Shown here: piece after piece, positions 1 to 8,980 of the stretch
How positions within the stretch are numbered: position 1 is the first letter of the stretch
How the letters are laid out: each line of letters starts with the position of its first letter
Made by a program: the position numbers and the translations under genes
The notes under the pieces: generated by a model
The model's input: the letters and a program-made list of their open reading frames with translations, nothing else
What the model was told of the DNA's origin: nothing
Database searches by the model: none
Assembly (NCBI GenBank): GCA_025529335.1
Contig: JAMYHX010000707.1
Span: 1-15,764, forward strand
DNA length: 15,764 nucleotides
Direction: 5' to 3'
DNA from: Rhizopus sp. PT2906
Taxonomy: Eukaryota; Mucoromycota; Mucoromycetes; Mucorales; Rhizopodaceae

Positions 1-999
1 ATCGCTCATGATACCCTTCAGTGGAGAAGGAGGCCAATCCTGCCATTGTAAAGTAAATCTAAAAGTAGCTAGTTTAAGCTTTGACTGAATTGACTATATT
101 TTTGTAGATTAACTATGGTAGCTACTACAGCATAAACACTGTAAGTTAACAGGATTGACATATTTAATGTCTATTTATGTTTGTATGATTCTATGACAAA
201 ATATATAATGCTCATTGAGTAATAAGCATATTTGGTTTATAGTGAGCGTGCTACTTTTGTCGTCCCATTTCAATGTTCCTTCGTATGTCTCCTGTCCGTC
301 TATCAAACATTATTAAACCGTCAGTTGATACAGTTAGAACTGTACATACGCTGTATCTCTTTATTAGAAATTAATTTGCAATTATGGGTGCTGCTATAGC
401 GTATAACAGATAGTGGACTGGTTGCAGTGTTTGTGATATTGTATGAAACAAAAAGAAAAAGGTTTTATTAGAAGCCTTTCTTACAGTTTTGCCGTTTGAA
501 AGCTGATCGGAATACGAAGGGACCATAAAAGGCAAAAAGAGAACTTTATGTCATTAAACTCTGTACAGAGCTGTCATATCTTACCGTGGGAGTCTTCGTT
601 TGACTTCTTTTAATGTATCGATATCTGCTCAAATATATATATATATATATATTAATAGTATATAAGCCTTGGAGTTAGCTATTCCTTTGACTATCATGTA
701 ATGTCCAAACAGACATTTGCTCTTTTGTATAATTGTGCTCTCTTCTATTGCAATGCTAAAGTTATGCACTCTGTCTTGCTAAAGTCCGTAAAAGCGAAGG
801 AGGACGAAGGATGATAGGCTTCTTTTCCCTCTCTCGAAAATATAATTGAAAGTATAACCTCTTTTAGATACGAATGAACGAACACTGCTTTTCCCTTTCT
901 TCTTTAACAATCGCAAGCAAGATCAGAATGGAATAACGTATAGGTACATACTTTCTACACTGCTATTAGTCGGTTGCTTTCATCGTGTTGAAACTCAGA
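1..999. other. Gene-poor left flank, no confident gene
   Basis: No long open frame and no convincing intron-exon chain was found on either strand. Short open stretches end quickly: a plus frame closes at 49-51, and a minus frame around 240-420 is broken by a stop. The stretch could hold the 3' part of a gene lying mainly to the left, but nothing here proves that. The right end is the promoter region of the aminotransferase gene. Confidence 0.5.
633..652. repeat. (AT)10 dinucleotide microsatellite
   Basis: Ten uninterrupted AT units are seen directly. It lies about 420 bases upstream of the aminotransferase start, in non-coding DNA, and is probably a length-variable simple repeat. Confidence 0.9.
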
Positions 1000-1008
1000 A
1001 TGACTCAT
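1000..1008 (+). promoter_or_regulatory. Gcn4/Cpc1-type bZIP site ATGACTCAT
   Basis: The nine bases ATGACTCAT form a perfect palindromic match to the fungal general-amino-acid-control (Gcn4/Cpc1) and AP-1 consensus. The site lies five bases before a TATATAA box and about 65 bases before the aminotransferase start codon, the usual place for an upstream activating element. Control by amino-acid starvation is inferred from position and gene function. Confidence 0.6.
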
Positions 1009-1013
1009 TCTCT

Positions 1014-1020
1014 TATATAA
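1014..1020 (+). promoter_or_regulatory. TATA box of the aminotransferase gene
   Basis: TATATAA lies 53 bases before the ATG at 1074, directly after the Gcn4-type site. The spacing to the start codon allows a short 5' leader. Confidence 0.6.
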
Positions 1021-1073
1021 AGGTCCATGCAGCTGTTCTCACGCTTTATCCCCCTTCTATCTTCAAAGTTAAT

Positions 1074-2590
1074 ATGAGTTCTGAAAGAGCCTCTTGGAAT
1101 ATTAAAGCATCGAGAACAGCTAACCAAGCCCATAACCCTATTCGTGCTATAGTCGATAAACTTAAAGTAGATCCCAATGCCACAAAGCCTTTGATTAGTC
1201 TTTCCATTGGTAAACACATATACAGAATGAGATTATCTGGTTACTGACATTTGACATTAGGCGATCCTACAATCTTTGGCAATTTCAATGTTGATCCCAG
1301 CATCAATGACGCTGTTATAAAGCAAATCAACAGTTATCGCGCTAATGGTTACCCACCTGCTGACGGTAAGACGCATAATATGATAAAAAGAGATAGAGAA
1401 AATAATATTATGACAATAGGCACCCTTGATGCACGTACAGCAGTAGCCAAAGCACACACCCATCCTAATGCTCCTCTCACAGCAAGCGATGTTATCTTGG
1501 CCAATGGATGTTCAGGGGCTCTTGAAATGTGTGTCAATGTGCTTTGTAACGAAGGAACAAACATCCTATTGCCTCGTCCAGGATTCTCACTCTATGGCAC
1601 ACTGGCTGCTACACGCTTTGTTGAAGCCAGATACTATAACTTAATCCCAGAGAAAAATTGGGAAGCTGACTTAGAACACTTGGAATCTTTAATTGATGAA
1701 AAAACAAGCGCTATTTTAGTAAACAAGTAAGGAGAAAGGGGATAGAGAGAAAAGCAGTATATACATATCACATTTAAACCAATTATGTAGTCCTTCCAAT
1801 CCTTGTGGCTCAGTCTACTTTCGCGAACACCTTGAAGCTATTCTCAAGGTGGCTGAAAAGCACCATGTGCCCATTATTGCTGATGAAATATATTGTGATC
1901 TTGTCTTCAAGGGCAACACATTCTATCCTATGGCCACCTTGACCTCTACTGTACCCATCTTATCCGTAGGCGGTCTTGCCAAAAAATGGCTTGTTCCTGG
2001 CTGGAGAGTTGGTTGGATCCTTATTCATGATCGACAAGGTGTATTTAGAGAGATCCACGAGGGCCTTCACCAATTGGCCCAAGTAATTCTTGGTCCCAAT
2101 TCACTTATTCAATCGGCTCTTCCTGATATTCTTGAAAAAACACCTGCTTCATTCTATGAATCAACAATACAACAAATCCAGGTAAATATTCAATTTCAAA
2201 CAAACAAAAAGCACATAAACTGATCCTGCTATTTTGTTTAGGCCAATGTTGATTTAAGCATGAAAATCATTGGCCGTATAGATGGTCTTAAGCCCGTGAC
2301 ACCCCAAGGTGCTATGTATATGATGGTCGGTATTGAAATAGAAAAGTTTAAAGATATCAAATCCGATGTTGATTTCAGCGCAAAGCTGCTTGCAGAAGAA
2401 AATGTCGTTTGCTTACCAGGAGAGGTAAAATGAACAAAAAAAACCTGTTTAGGATGCACACGCTAAGTCTTTGTATTAATAGTGCTTTAAATATCCAAAC
2501 TTTGTTCGTTTCGTCATCACACCTACGATCGATAAACTAGAAGAAGCATACAAGCGAATTGAAGCATTCTGTGATAAACATCGTAAATAA
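1074..2590 (+). CDS. tat: Tyrosine aminotransferase (PLP enzyme, fold type I)
   Basis: Predicted to transfer the amino group of tyrosine to 2-oxoglutarate, giving 4-hydroxyphenylpyruvate and glutamate, the first step of tyrosine catabolism. Inferred exons: 1074-1209, 1261-1365, 1420-1726, 1791-2181, 2242-2424, 2483-2590; all introns are GT-AG, 51-64 bp, and the product is 409 aa. Spliced landmarks follow the animal TAT order: NPIRAIVDKLKV and SLSIGDPTIFGNF near the N terminus, NPSNPCGS across the third intron, ADEIYCDLVF (PLP-contacting Asp and Tyr), GGLAKKW with the Schiff-base lysine at about K247, PGWRVGWI, and a C-terminal FVRFVIT holding the carboxylate-binding Arg. The start fits because the N-terminal W-N-I stretch aligns with the TAT core soon after Met1. 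The second intron is 54 bp and stop-free. I am sure of the aminotransferase family; substrate could extend to other aromatic amino acids. Confidence 0.93.
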
Positions 2591-2903
2591 ATAAGCTATT
2601 ATTGTATTAGGAGGTGTCCTTCTGTTGTCTTTTTTTTTCCAGGGAGAATTATAAGGTATAAGGAGTAATCGAATGCACACACAAAAAGTCTTTTTTTTTC
2701 GCATATCCCTTTTGTTTCTGCGTCGATCTCCCTATCCTCTCCTCTTCTCCCCTTTGGTTCTACTGATAATGTTTAGTTTAAATGATTGCATATGTATATG
2801 TGTGTGTGTGTATTATGTATATATAGGAGTTCGTTTTAAATTTGAGAAAAAGATGTACCCTTTTGTTTCTTTTTTTCACTTGTTCTTTTACTCTTAATAG
2901 TAC
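2591..2903. other. Intergenic: TAT 3' flank and CDA promoter
   Basis: The 313 bases hold the 3' flank of the aminotransferase gene and the promoter of the chitin deacetylase. They include long pyrimidine runs, a (TG)6 run at 2799-2810 and a TATATATA box at 2818-2825. An open plus frame through part of it is T-rich and reads like low-complexity noise, not a gene. Confidence 0.6.
2818..2825 (+). promoter_or_regulatory. Candidate TATA box of the chitin deacetylase gene
   Basis: TATATATA lies 78 bases before the ATG at 2904 and is followed by a T/C-rich leader, a common fungal promoter arrangement. The region is generally AT-rich, so chance is possible. Confidence 0.4.
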
Positions 2904-4750
2904 ATGTTCACTCTTTATTTAATCTTACTCTTTTCAATCGTTCTACCCTCTTTAGCGCAATCTGAAGGCGGTACAATAGCCTCAGTAGCCGCCTCAGGAA
3001 CATCTGCCTCTGCTTACTCATGCGACCCTCAGTCGTGTAAGATTGCAAATAACTGTCTCTGTGCTTCAAAGAATCCACCTAATGGCCTGTTACCTAGCGA
3101 AACGCCTCAATTTGTCACAGTCACCTTTGATGACTCTATTCAGCCTCAATTATACAAAACGGCAAAAAGGATGCTGAATATCACGTAATAAGCTAAAATC
3201 ATTCATGAGTTCTTACAACTAATTTCTTCTTTTTAGAAACCCCAATGACTGTCCTGCTCGTGGTACCTGGTTTGTTTCTATGCAATACACAGACTTTTCC
3301 CTCGTACAACAGTGGTATTCCTCTGGAAACGAAATTGCAGAGTAAAAACATTGAGGAATCAAGTCCGTTGTATCATGTTATTAACCTCTTGTTTAATAGC
3401 CATACGTTTACACACGTAGGGAACCCATCTGACCGTAAGTTGTTAAATAATTCATTTTTGACAAGCGAATCTAACATGATGTACATAGAGGAAATTCTTA
3501 GCTGTAAACAGATGCTTAATACCTATGGTGGTGTACCTAATGGCAAGATACAAGGATTCAGAGCACCTTTTCTAAATTATACTATTGATACCCTCAATCG
3601 TATATCAAAGCTGGGACTTTTGTATGATTCGAGTGCAAGTGCTTTACAAGATGACGCTTATTGGCCATACACATTGGATTATGGCATGGCAAATGATTGT
3701 TGGACTGGCATATGTTCTCAAAATAGCAAGATTCCCGGTCTTTGGGAAATTCCAATGTATTCTGTTCTTGATAATGTTAGTACACCTCAGTTGATGGATG
3801 TATACCTTGCTGGACAACCTGAAGACGTGACTAAATGTACGGATTAAAAGAAAAAGTAAAAAAAAAAAGAAGACTTATGGAAAACTTACTATAGGGAGCC
3901 TCGATGCGTTTGAAAAACATTATAGAGGAGGAAGACAGCCTTTTGGTATCTATGTTCATCCAAGTAAAATTTATTTAAGAAAATAGTAAGCAATATACCA
4001 ACCATCTCTTCTTTGCTAGCTCATTTAACTGGTTATCCCGGTTTGCCTGACCCCACGCCAAAGTTGGATGGTTTGATTTCCTTCATCAAGGCACTCTCAG
4101 AGAAGCCTGATGTATGGTTTGTTACCAATCAGCAATTGATTCAATGGATGAAGAATCCAGTGAAGGCTAGTGAATTAAGTTCTCAAGACTATATGCGTTG
4201 TTCACAGCCAGTCATCACAAAGGAAATATGTAATGGCTTAGATGACGATAATAACTCTGTGGTAGATGATAACCTTCTAAACAAGTAAGTCTTTTTTTTT
4301 TTGCTTGACTCTCTGCATGTATACTCATCAATGTGTCATCTTTTATAGTTGTAATTTTGGCACAACATCCTTTAATACATGCTTCAACTGTCCAAGTACA
4401 GCTCCTACACTTGATAATCCGGTACCCACAGGTAACTCTGACAAGCCTGTGTCAGGGGCCAGATATCCTCTTCCAAATAATTGCGAGTAAGTCTTTAAGA
4501 CATAGATCGTATCCCTTACTTATACATCTTTACTAGTACCAAATGGTGGGACCCTATCGGCAACACATGTCTTTGCTCCTCGACCGAGTGTCAATATAAA
4601 GATACTGCTATACCAGTCAACCGCACAACAAATGGAAACGGTGTGTCTCCTAATGGCTCCTCTTCTGTGAGTGCATCGATCAAGGTTGATTATGACTTGG
4701 TATATCTTTCTGTTTTGATCCTTTTCGTATTGTTTCATCAAATTGTTTAA
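2904..4750 (+). CDS. CDA: GPI-type chitin deacetylase (CE4 family)
   Basis: Removes acetyl groups from chitin to make chitosan in the fungal cell wall. Inferred exons: 2904-3184, 3237-3341, 3400-3434, 3489-3836, 3895-3963, 4020-4284, 4349-4486, 4537-4750; seven GT-AG introns of 50-64 bp; product 484 aa. Residues 1-18 form a signal peptide (LYLILLFSIVLPSLAQ). CE4 motifs in order: TFDD at 74-77 (catalytic base and metal Asp), HTFTH with His130 and His134, RAPF at 165-168, then DYGMANDCWTG, GLWEIPMY and a late YVHP. After the catalytic domain comes an acidic ICNGLDDDNN stretch, a Cys-rich segment, a Ser/Asn/Gly-rich linker and a hydrophobic C terminus (VYLSVLILFVLF), which fits a GPI-anchor signal. 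The 35-bp third exon is small but joins the frame exactly. The family call is very secure. Confidence 0.95.
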
Positions 4751-5474
4751 GTAAAGTTATAAAAAAAAGATACCAGTGCATGAATGATAGTAAGGGAAAA
4801 CACGATTGACGGGTGCACTGCTTTAAAATCCTCGAAACCACATTCTTCTCTCTATCTTTGTTCCGATATCATCTTTTGAGCCAATTTTTCTTTTCTCTGC
4901 GTCATTTTGAATATCATTACATTGAATCTTTTGAAATGCATATATGTATATGTATACTTACTGTTTACTTAAAGTGAGCATTTATAGCTGCCTTTGTTTT
5001 TATGTCCAAACTGGTCACAGTCTTCACATTTATCAATGTCTGCTATTAGAATATAAAAAAGGTACTATGTGAGATGAAGTGTATATTATACATAGAGGAA
5101 AAACAAACCATTCTCTACTTGCAGTCGTTTTAATCTGTATTTTTCTTTGAGATGATGTATTGCTGTATGAGAAGGCATAGTATATACGCAAGGATATAAG
5201 TCAAACAAAAGAAAAAGAAGAGAAAAGTTAAAGGGAAATACATTCAATGCTTTACATAATATATCCAAATGACAACCATTGTTAAATGAGAACACAATTG
5301 ATCATTTATTTTCGAAAACAGTTCTAGAACGCATGTTGTCAAAAGCGTATTTACTCGACAGAATTAATTCATTATTACAACTCAATTAAATTAGAAAACA
5401 TACCCACTTCATTAAACAGATCGCTTGTATGCGTCCTTGTGCTTTTTTTAAAACAACGTTTACAAGCACGAGGG
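4751..5474. other. Intergenic between CDA and the Tc1 element
   Basis: The stretch contains the 3' flank of the chitin deacetylase gene and AT-rich DNA. The only coding-like signal is a short minus-strand zinc-knuckle-like frame near 4969-5052. Beside the transposon, 5433-5444 and 5464-5476 form an imperfect inverted repeat that could fold as a hairpin. Confidence 0.5.
4969..5052 (-). pseudogene. Possible zinc-knuckle protein remnant
   Basis: A minus-strand frame reads KCEDCDQFGHKNKGSYKC and then stops after two more residues at the TAA (4969-4971). The spacing C-x2-C-x4-H-x7-C resembles the zinc-knuckle-like fingers of transposon-encoded fungal proteins, although the last spacing is longer than the classical CCHC form. 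The frame is bounded upstream by a stop and an acceptor-like TAATAG near 5047. It could be the last exon of a decayed mobile-element gene, or chance. Only the cysteine/histidine pattern supports it. Confidence 0.25.
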
Positions 5475-5495
5475 ACACATAATTCGGTTTCGTAC
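5475..5495 (+). repeat. Left terminal inverted repeat of Tc1 element
   Basis: The 21 bases beginning ACACATAATTCGG and ending CGTAC are the exact reverse complement of 6771-6791, as read directly from the sequence. Confidence 0.9.
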
Positions 5496-5560
5496 TTAAT
5501 AAAAATTGAAGTCAAAACTGTATTGTTTTCTTTTATAAGTTCAATAATTTATAAGTAACC

Positions 5561-6627
5561 ATGTCTGCTGAAAACGTTTCAAATAAAGAACGTGGCTCTT
5601 ATCAATCTCGCGAAGAAAGAAAGTACTGGAGTATTATTACCTTAGAAAAGCAGGACACTCGTATGATGACATTGTAAACATAGTCGAAATACCAAAGTCG
5701 ACAGCTCAAAGCACTGTGGACAAGATAAAGAAGACTGGATCACCTCTGCCAGCCAAGCCAAAATGCAGAACCCATAAAATCAATGAGAGATCCAAGGGAC
5801 TGCTTATGAGGACCATAGGAGATGATCCATTCGTAACATACGACGGCCTAAGATTAGAGTTGCGTAAAGTAGATGTAAAGGTCGGTAGTAGACTGTTAAC
5901 AGCCGTTTGAAAAGGATAGAGTATGGTCCTTATATTTCTGCTCATAAGCCAGCGATGGACAAATGGGCACATGAACAAAAGGCTTCGCTGGGCCCATAAA
6001 CATGCCAATTGGATGGTTGAACAATGGTCTAGCGTCATTTGGAGCGATGAATCTCGGTTCACCGTTACCGGTAACCATGGTGGTGCCAGAATCATCATAA
6101 AAGTTGGTGAACGATATGAAGCTAAACATATTGTACCAACGAAGATGTATAGAGGCGGCGGAGTGATGATTTGGAGCTAATTTCATGCCAATGGTTTTGG
6201 TCCTTTGGTCTTGGTTGACGGCACAGTTGATCAAGACAAATATATCAATATTTTAGCCCAAAACTTTCATCCCTGGTTTGCTCAACTCTGCCAGCAAGAG
6301 AACAGAGACTTCATATTCCAAGAAGATGGAGCTAGCTGCCATACTGGTGGCTATGCGCGATGGTGGAAGGAAACCCACCGAATCAGGGACTTTGAGTACT
6401 GGCCTGCACAAAGTCCTGATTTGAATCCGATGGAGCATGTTTGGGTCGCTTTGGATAAACTTATTAAGGAAAGAAGAAGTGGGATAAGAAATACTGAAGA
6501 GTTGAGCGTTGTACTGAGAAAAGAGTGGGAGAAAATAAACCCTGGGTTAACGGCATGTGTGGTCGGAAGCATGAAGGCTCGGTGTGAGGCAGTAATTGAG
6601 GCAAAAGGAGGGTCGACAAAATATTGA
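5561..6627 (+). pseudogene. Tc1-like transposase, DD35E, broken by indels and a stop
   Basis: A start at 5561 opens MSAENVSNKERG, then the frame shifts near 5615-5625 into RKAGHSYDDIVNIVEIPKST, the N-terminal helix-turn-helix. Near 5907 the ideal reading (KRIEYGPYISAHKPAM) leaves the frame and returns near 5945-5965, implying two compensating indels. The catalytic part follows: WSDESRF with the first Asp at 6046-6048, an in-frame TAA at 6178-6180 inside what should be the WGCF-type strand, QEDGASCHTGG with the second Asp at 6325-6327, and SPDLNPMEHVW with the Glu at 6433-6435. It ends in the usual EAKGGSTKY. Exactly 35 residues separate the second Asp and the Glu. At least three frameshifts and one stop mean no full protein can be made. 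The superfamily call is very secure. Confidence 0.94.
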
Positions 6628-6770
6628 TATTAGTTTTTATTTTATATTCATTAAATAAACATGTCAAAGCTTATTCTTTATAAACATAGAGTCTCCAAAC
6701 ACTGAATATGAAGAGCAATGGCTTTCCAAACATTTGATATAAAATTTGCGGAAGGTTAATTTACATTTTC

Positions 6771-6791
6771 GTACGAAACCGAATTATGTGT
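6771..6791 (-). repeat. Right terminal inverted repeat of Tc1 element
   Basis: This is the exact reverse complement of 5475-5495 (GTACGAAACCGAATTATGTGT), and marks the right end of the transposon. Confidence 0.9.
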
Positions 6792-6926
6792 GACCATAGT
6801 TTTAAGCCCATAGCTGACCTTTAAATGGATAGTACAATGTAATCATCAAATAGCCTTCCCCTAAACTCCCCCCTTCTCCTTCCAAGTCAGTCTTTCTTTT
6901 TCTCTTTTTCTTTTTTCATTAACAAG

Positions 6927-7955
6927 ATGATGACAGAACCATCTCTATATGAAGATGATGCCTTCCTTGGAGGACAAACTTTAGAAGACGAACTTCTCGG
7001 TAAAGGTTACTTGAATGAAGTACCTTTAGGCTCCTCTTTAGCTGCCGAACTTCAATCTGCAACGAATGACCACCATGAGCCAGTACAGACAACAATAGAC
7101 CCACCTTCAAAGTTAGCTTCTATGGCAATGGACCGACGTTCATTATCCTGTGACGTAGCCAGTCCACTACTATCACCTCTTCAATGGTCAGCCTCTACAG
7201 GTATTAGAAGCAGAAGATCCTCTTTCTCTTCCTCATGGTCATCTTTGAACGACCCAGAAGATGATGATCCATTTGATGTATTAAAGAGACAACTTGAAGA
7301 TTTAAATACAGCTGTCTGGGAAACCAAGACGGTTCATAAACGATTGTCCAAGACCCTGTCCCTTGATGAAACACTTCAAGGTCTCGTGACTTTTGCTCCA
7401 CCTTTTGAATTTGTTATTCAATCTGTCATTAATCTTATCGACCGTAAAGCGCGCGACAGAGAAAGACAGACAAGTTATCTTCGTAGCTTAGATAGTGCGC
7501 TTAGAAAAGAAACACCCTGGATGTCAGCAGACACAATAAAGGAACTAGATGGCATTTTATCTACCATCAAATCTACTTTAAATGACCCAAGTTATTCCTA
7601 CGAGAATCCTATACCATCTTTAAGAAACCTTACGATCGAAACAAGTACTGCAACAGAATCATTGGAAGAATTAAAAGAACTCATGTATGTTAATAAACGT
7701 CAAGTGCAAGAGTTGAATTCTAGACTTCGATCGATTGCAAAAACAGTACATGAAGTTAGAAAAGATATGCGAAGGATAAACAAATTCATAGAAGAAAAAG
7801 ATGACGAAGATCCTGTCATATTAGAGAAAGGTGAAGCTTCTCGAAGGGTTGAAGAGATACTGTGGGGCTTGGATGATTTAGATATGGAATCATCAAAGAA
7901 GCTTAAACAAATGCAGTCATTTTGGGAAAATACCCTCAATCCACTCTCATCTTAA
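6927..7955 (+). CDS. Acidic coiled-coil protein of unknown function
   Basis: A single uninterrupted frame of 342 aa; I do not recognise the family. Residues 1-65 are acidic and loosely structured. Residues 94-106 are Ser/Arg-rich (GIRSRRSSFSSSWSS) and contain RRSS, a basophilic kinase consensus (PKA-type, S99). Residues 107-145 are helical and charged. Residues 150-175 hold a more hydrophobic stretch (LVTFAPPFEFVIQSVINLI), followed by a basic helix. Residues 243-290 have the heptad pattern of a coiled coil, and the C terminus is charged and helical (DLDMESSKKLKQMQSFWENT). No signal peptide or membrane span is seen, so it is probably cytoplasmic or nuclear. Two ATGs stand together at 6927 and 6930 after a long pyrimidine tract (about 6855-6918) typical of fungal leaders. 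Its length, clean frame and leader argue for a real gene. Confidence 0.8.
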   Translation: MMTEPSLYEDDAFLGGQTLEDELLGKGYLNEVPLGSSLAAELQSATNDHHEPVQTTIDPPSKLASMAMDRRSLSCDVASPLLSPLQWSASTGIRSRRSSFSSSWSSLNDPEDDDPFDVLKRQLEDLNTAVWETKTVHKRLSKTLSLDETLQGLVTFAPPFEFVIQSVINLIDRKARDRERQTSYLRSLDSALRKETPWMSADTIKELDGILSTIKSTLNDPSYSYENPIPSLRNLTIETSTATESLEELKELMYVNKRQVQELNSRLRSIAKTVHEVRKDMRRINKFIEEKDDEDPVILEKGEASRRVEEILWGLDDLDMESSKKLKQMQSFWENTLNPLSS

Positions 7956-8980
7956 TAAATTGTAGCAATTATACACACAAATATATCCGAAAATAAATTA
8001 GCATGATTTATCATATCCAATAGCCTAATTAAAGAAAGATTACAACTTTTTAATGCAAAATAGAGGGACATTAAAGGAGCTTGGTTATGTTTATTGCTTC
8101 TAAAAGTTCTCTAGTAACCATGAAGCTCGATTTGCATGCTTCTTTATTTATTTTGCCTGATGCATCCATTGCCCATGTGTTTTGAATATCGGAATCAGTT
8201 TCTATGGCAGATTCAAGTAAAGCATCCTCTTTCAATGAGCCTTACTTGAATGTATCTATTACTTGCGCCGAGACACCAACAGCTTCTCTTCCGGCTCAAT
8301 CGTTTTTCTATATACATATATTAGGCTGCTAAAGGTTATTATCAATTGTTCCCCCAAACTGGCATTTCCTTCATTCCTCCTGTTTACCCAAACATCTAGC
8401 TTTGGCATTTCCCATACATAACTATGCATTTCAAAATGCTGTCTTTCAGTCGTGTTACCCTTTTATTGATTTTATATCTATTCACTTTGTTTATAATGTA
8501 TTTTTCATTAAGCATACTTGTTGCTTTTTTTTTAGTTTATTTCCATATCAAACCATTTCGGCCGTAGGTCGCGCTTGGTTATAGCGTCCAAGTATCAGGA
8601 TCGGAGGATTCAGTTATGTTCTGCATGAATTAAGGCTGCCAGTGTAACTCATTTATGTACTTAATGTTTGATTAACCAAATTGGATGGGTCCTCATGATA
8701 CCATTCTCTACTTATCTTGTTTGCTAATCTAGGGTCTCTTGTAAGATAATATATTCTTCATACATGAGATTGCAATAATCTGCTGTTTGATGACCTTTAT
8801 TAAATTCAGTTTCTTTATTGTCTTTTTTGTTAAAAGTAAATCTAGCACTATGATAGTGTATATTCGAGTTTTAGCTTATAAATTAGTGTCTGCATGCATG
8901 CTTTTAAGATTGGGAGGACAATATACAACTTTATTATACATTTCTATATATTTCTGACAGAAAAAAAAAAAAAGAAAGTC
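7956..8980. other. Long intergenic stretch, no confident gene
   Basis: This is the shared 3' flank of two convergent genes (coiled-coil on plus, pseudokinase on minus). Short protein-like readings occur on the plus strand, for example from an ATG at 8204 and in a segment after an acceptor-like TATTAG at about 8325, but they do not join into a coherent frame. A poly-A run near 8960-8973 is a T-rich 3' end for the minus-strand gene. Confidence 0.5.

Larger units (their letters stand above)
5475..6791 (+). mobile_element. Tc1/mariner DNA transposon, inactive copy
   Basis: The element is 1317 bp between the outer ends of two perfect 21-bp inverted repeats and contains one broken transposase reading in the plus direction. 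This is the normal size and architecture of the Tc1/mariner superfamily (cut-and-paste, TA target). A TA target duplication is not evident directly at the repeat ends. The true ends may lie a few bases further out: GGG on the left and GACC on the right extend the match imperfectly. It sits between the CDA 3' flank and the promoter of the coiled-coil gene, its right end only 135 bases before that gene's ATG. Confidence 0.93.

Noticed and set aside
240..480. Minus-strand reading with STDGLIMFDRRTGDIRR, looking like a protein C terminus.
   Set aside because: The frame is interrupted by a stop near 370, no start or consistent intron chain was found, and other frames of the same stretch are also open by chance.
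2673..2897. 74-codon plus-strand open frame between the aminotransferase and the deacetylase.
   Set aside because: Composition is that of T/C-rich promoter DNA (runs of Phe, Leu, Ser, plus a TG repeat), and it occupies the deacetylase promoter.
8204..8400. Plus-strand protein-like readings (MADSSKASSFNEPY... and, after an acceptor-like TATTAG, AAKGYYQLFPQTG...).
   Set aside because: The two pieces are in different frames, no sensible donor joins them, and each meets a stop within about 45 codons. Could be an old pseudogene but not supportable.
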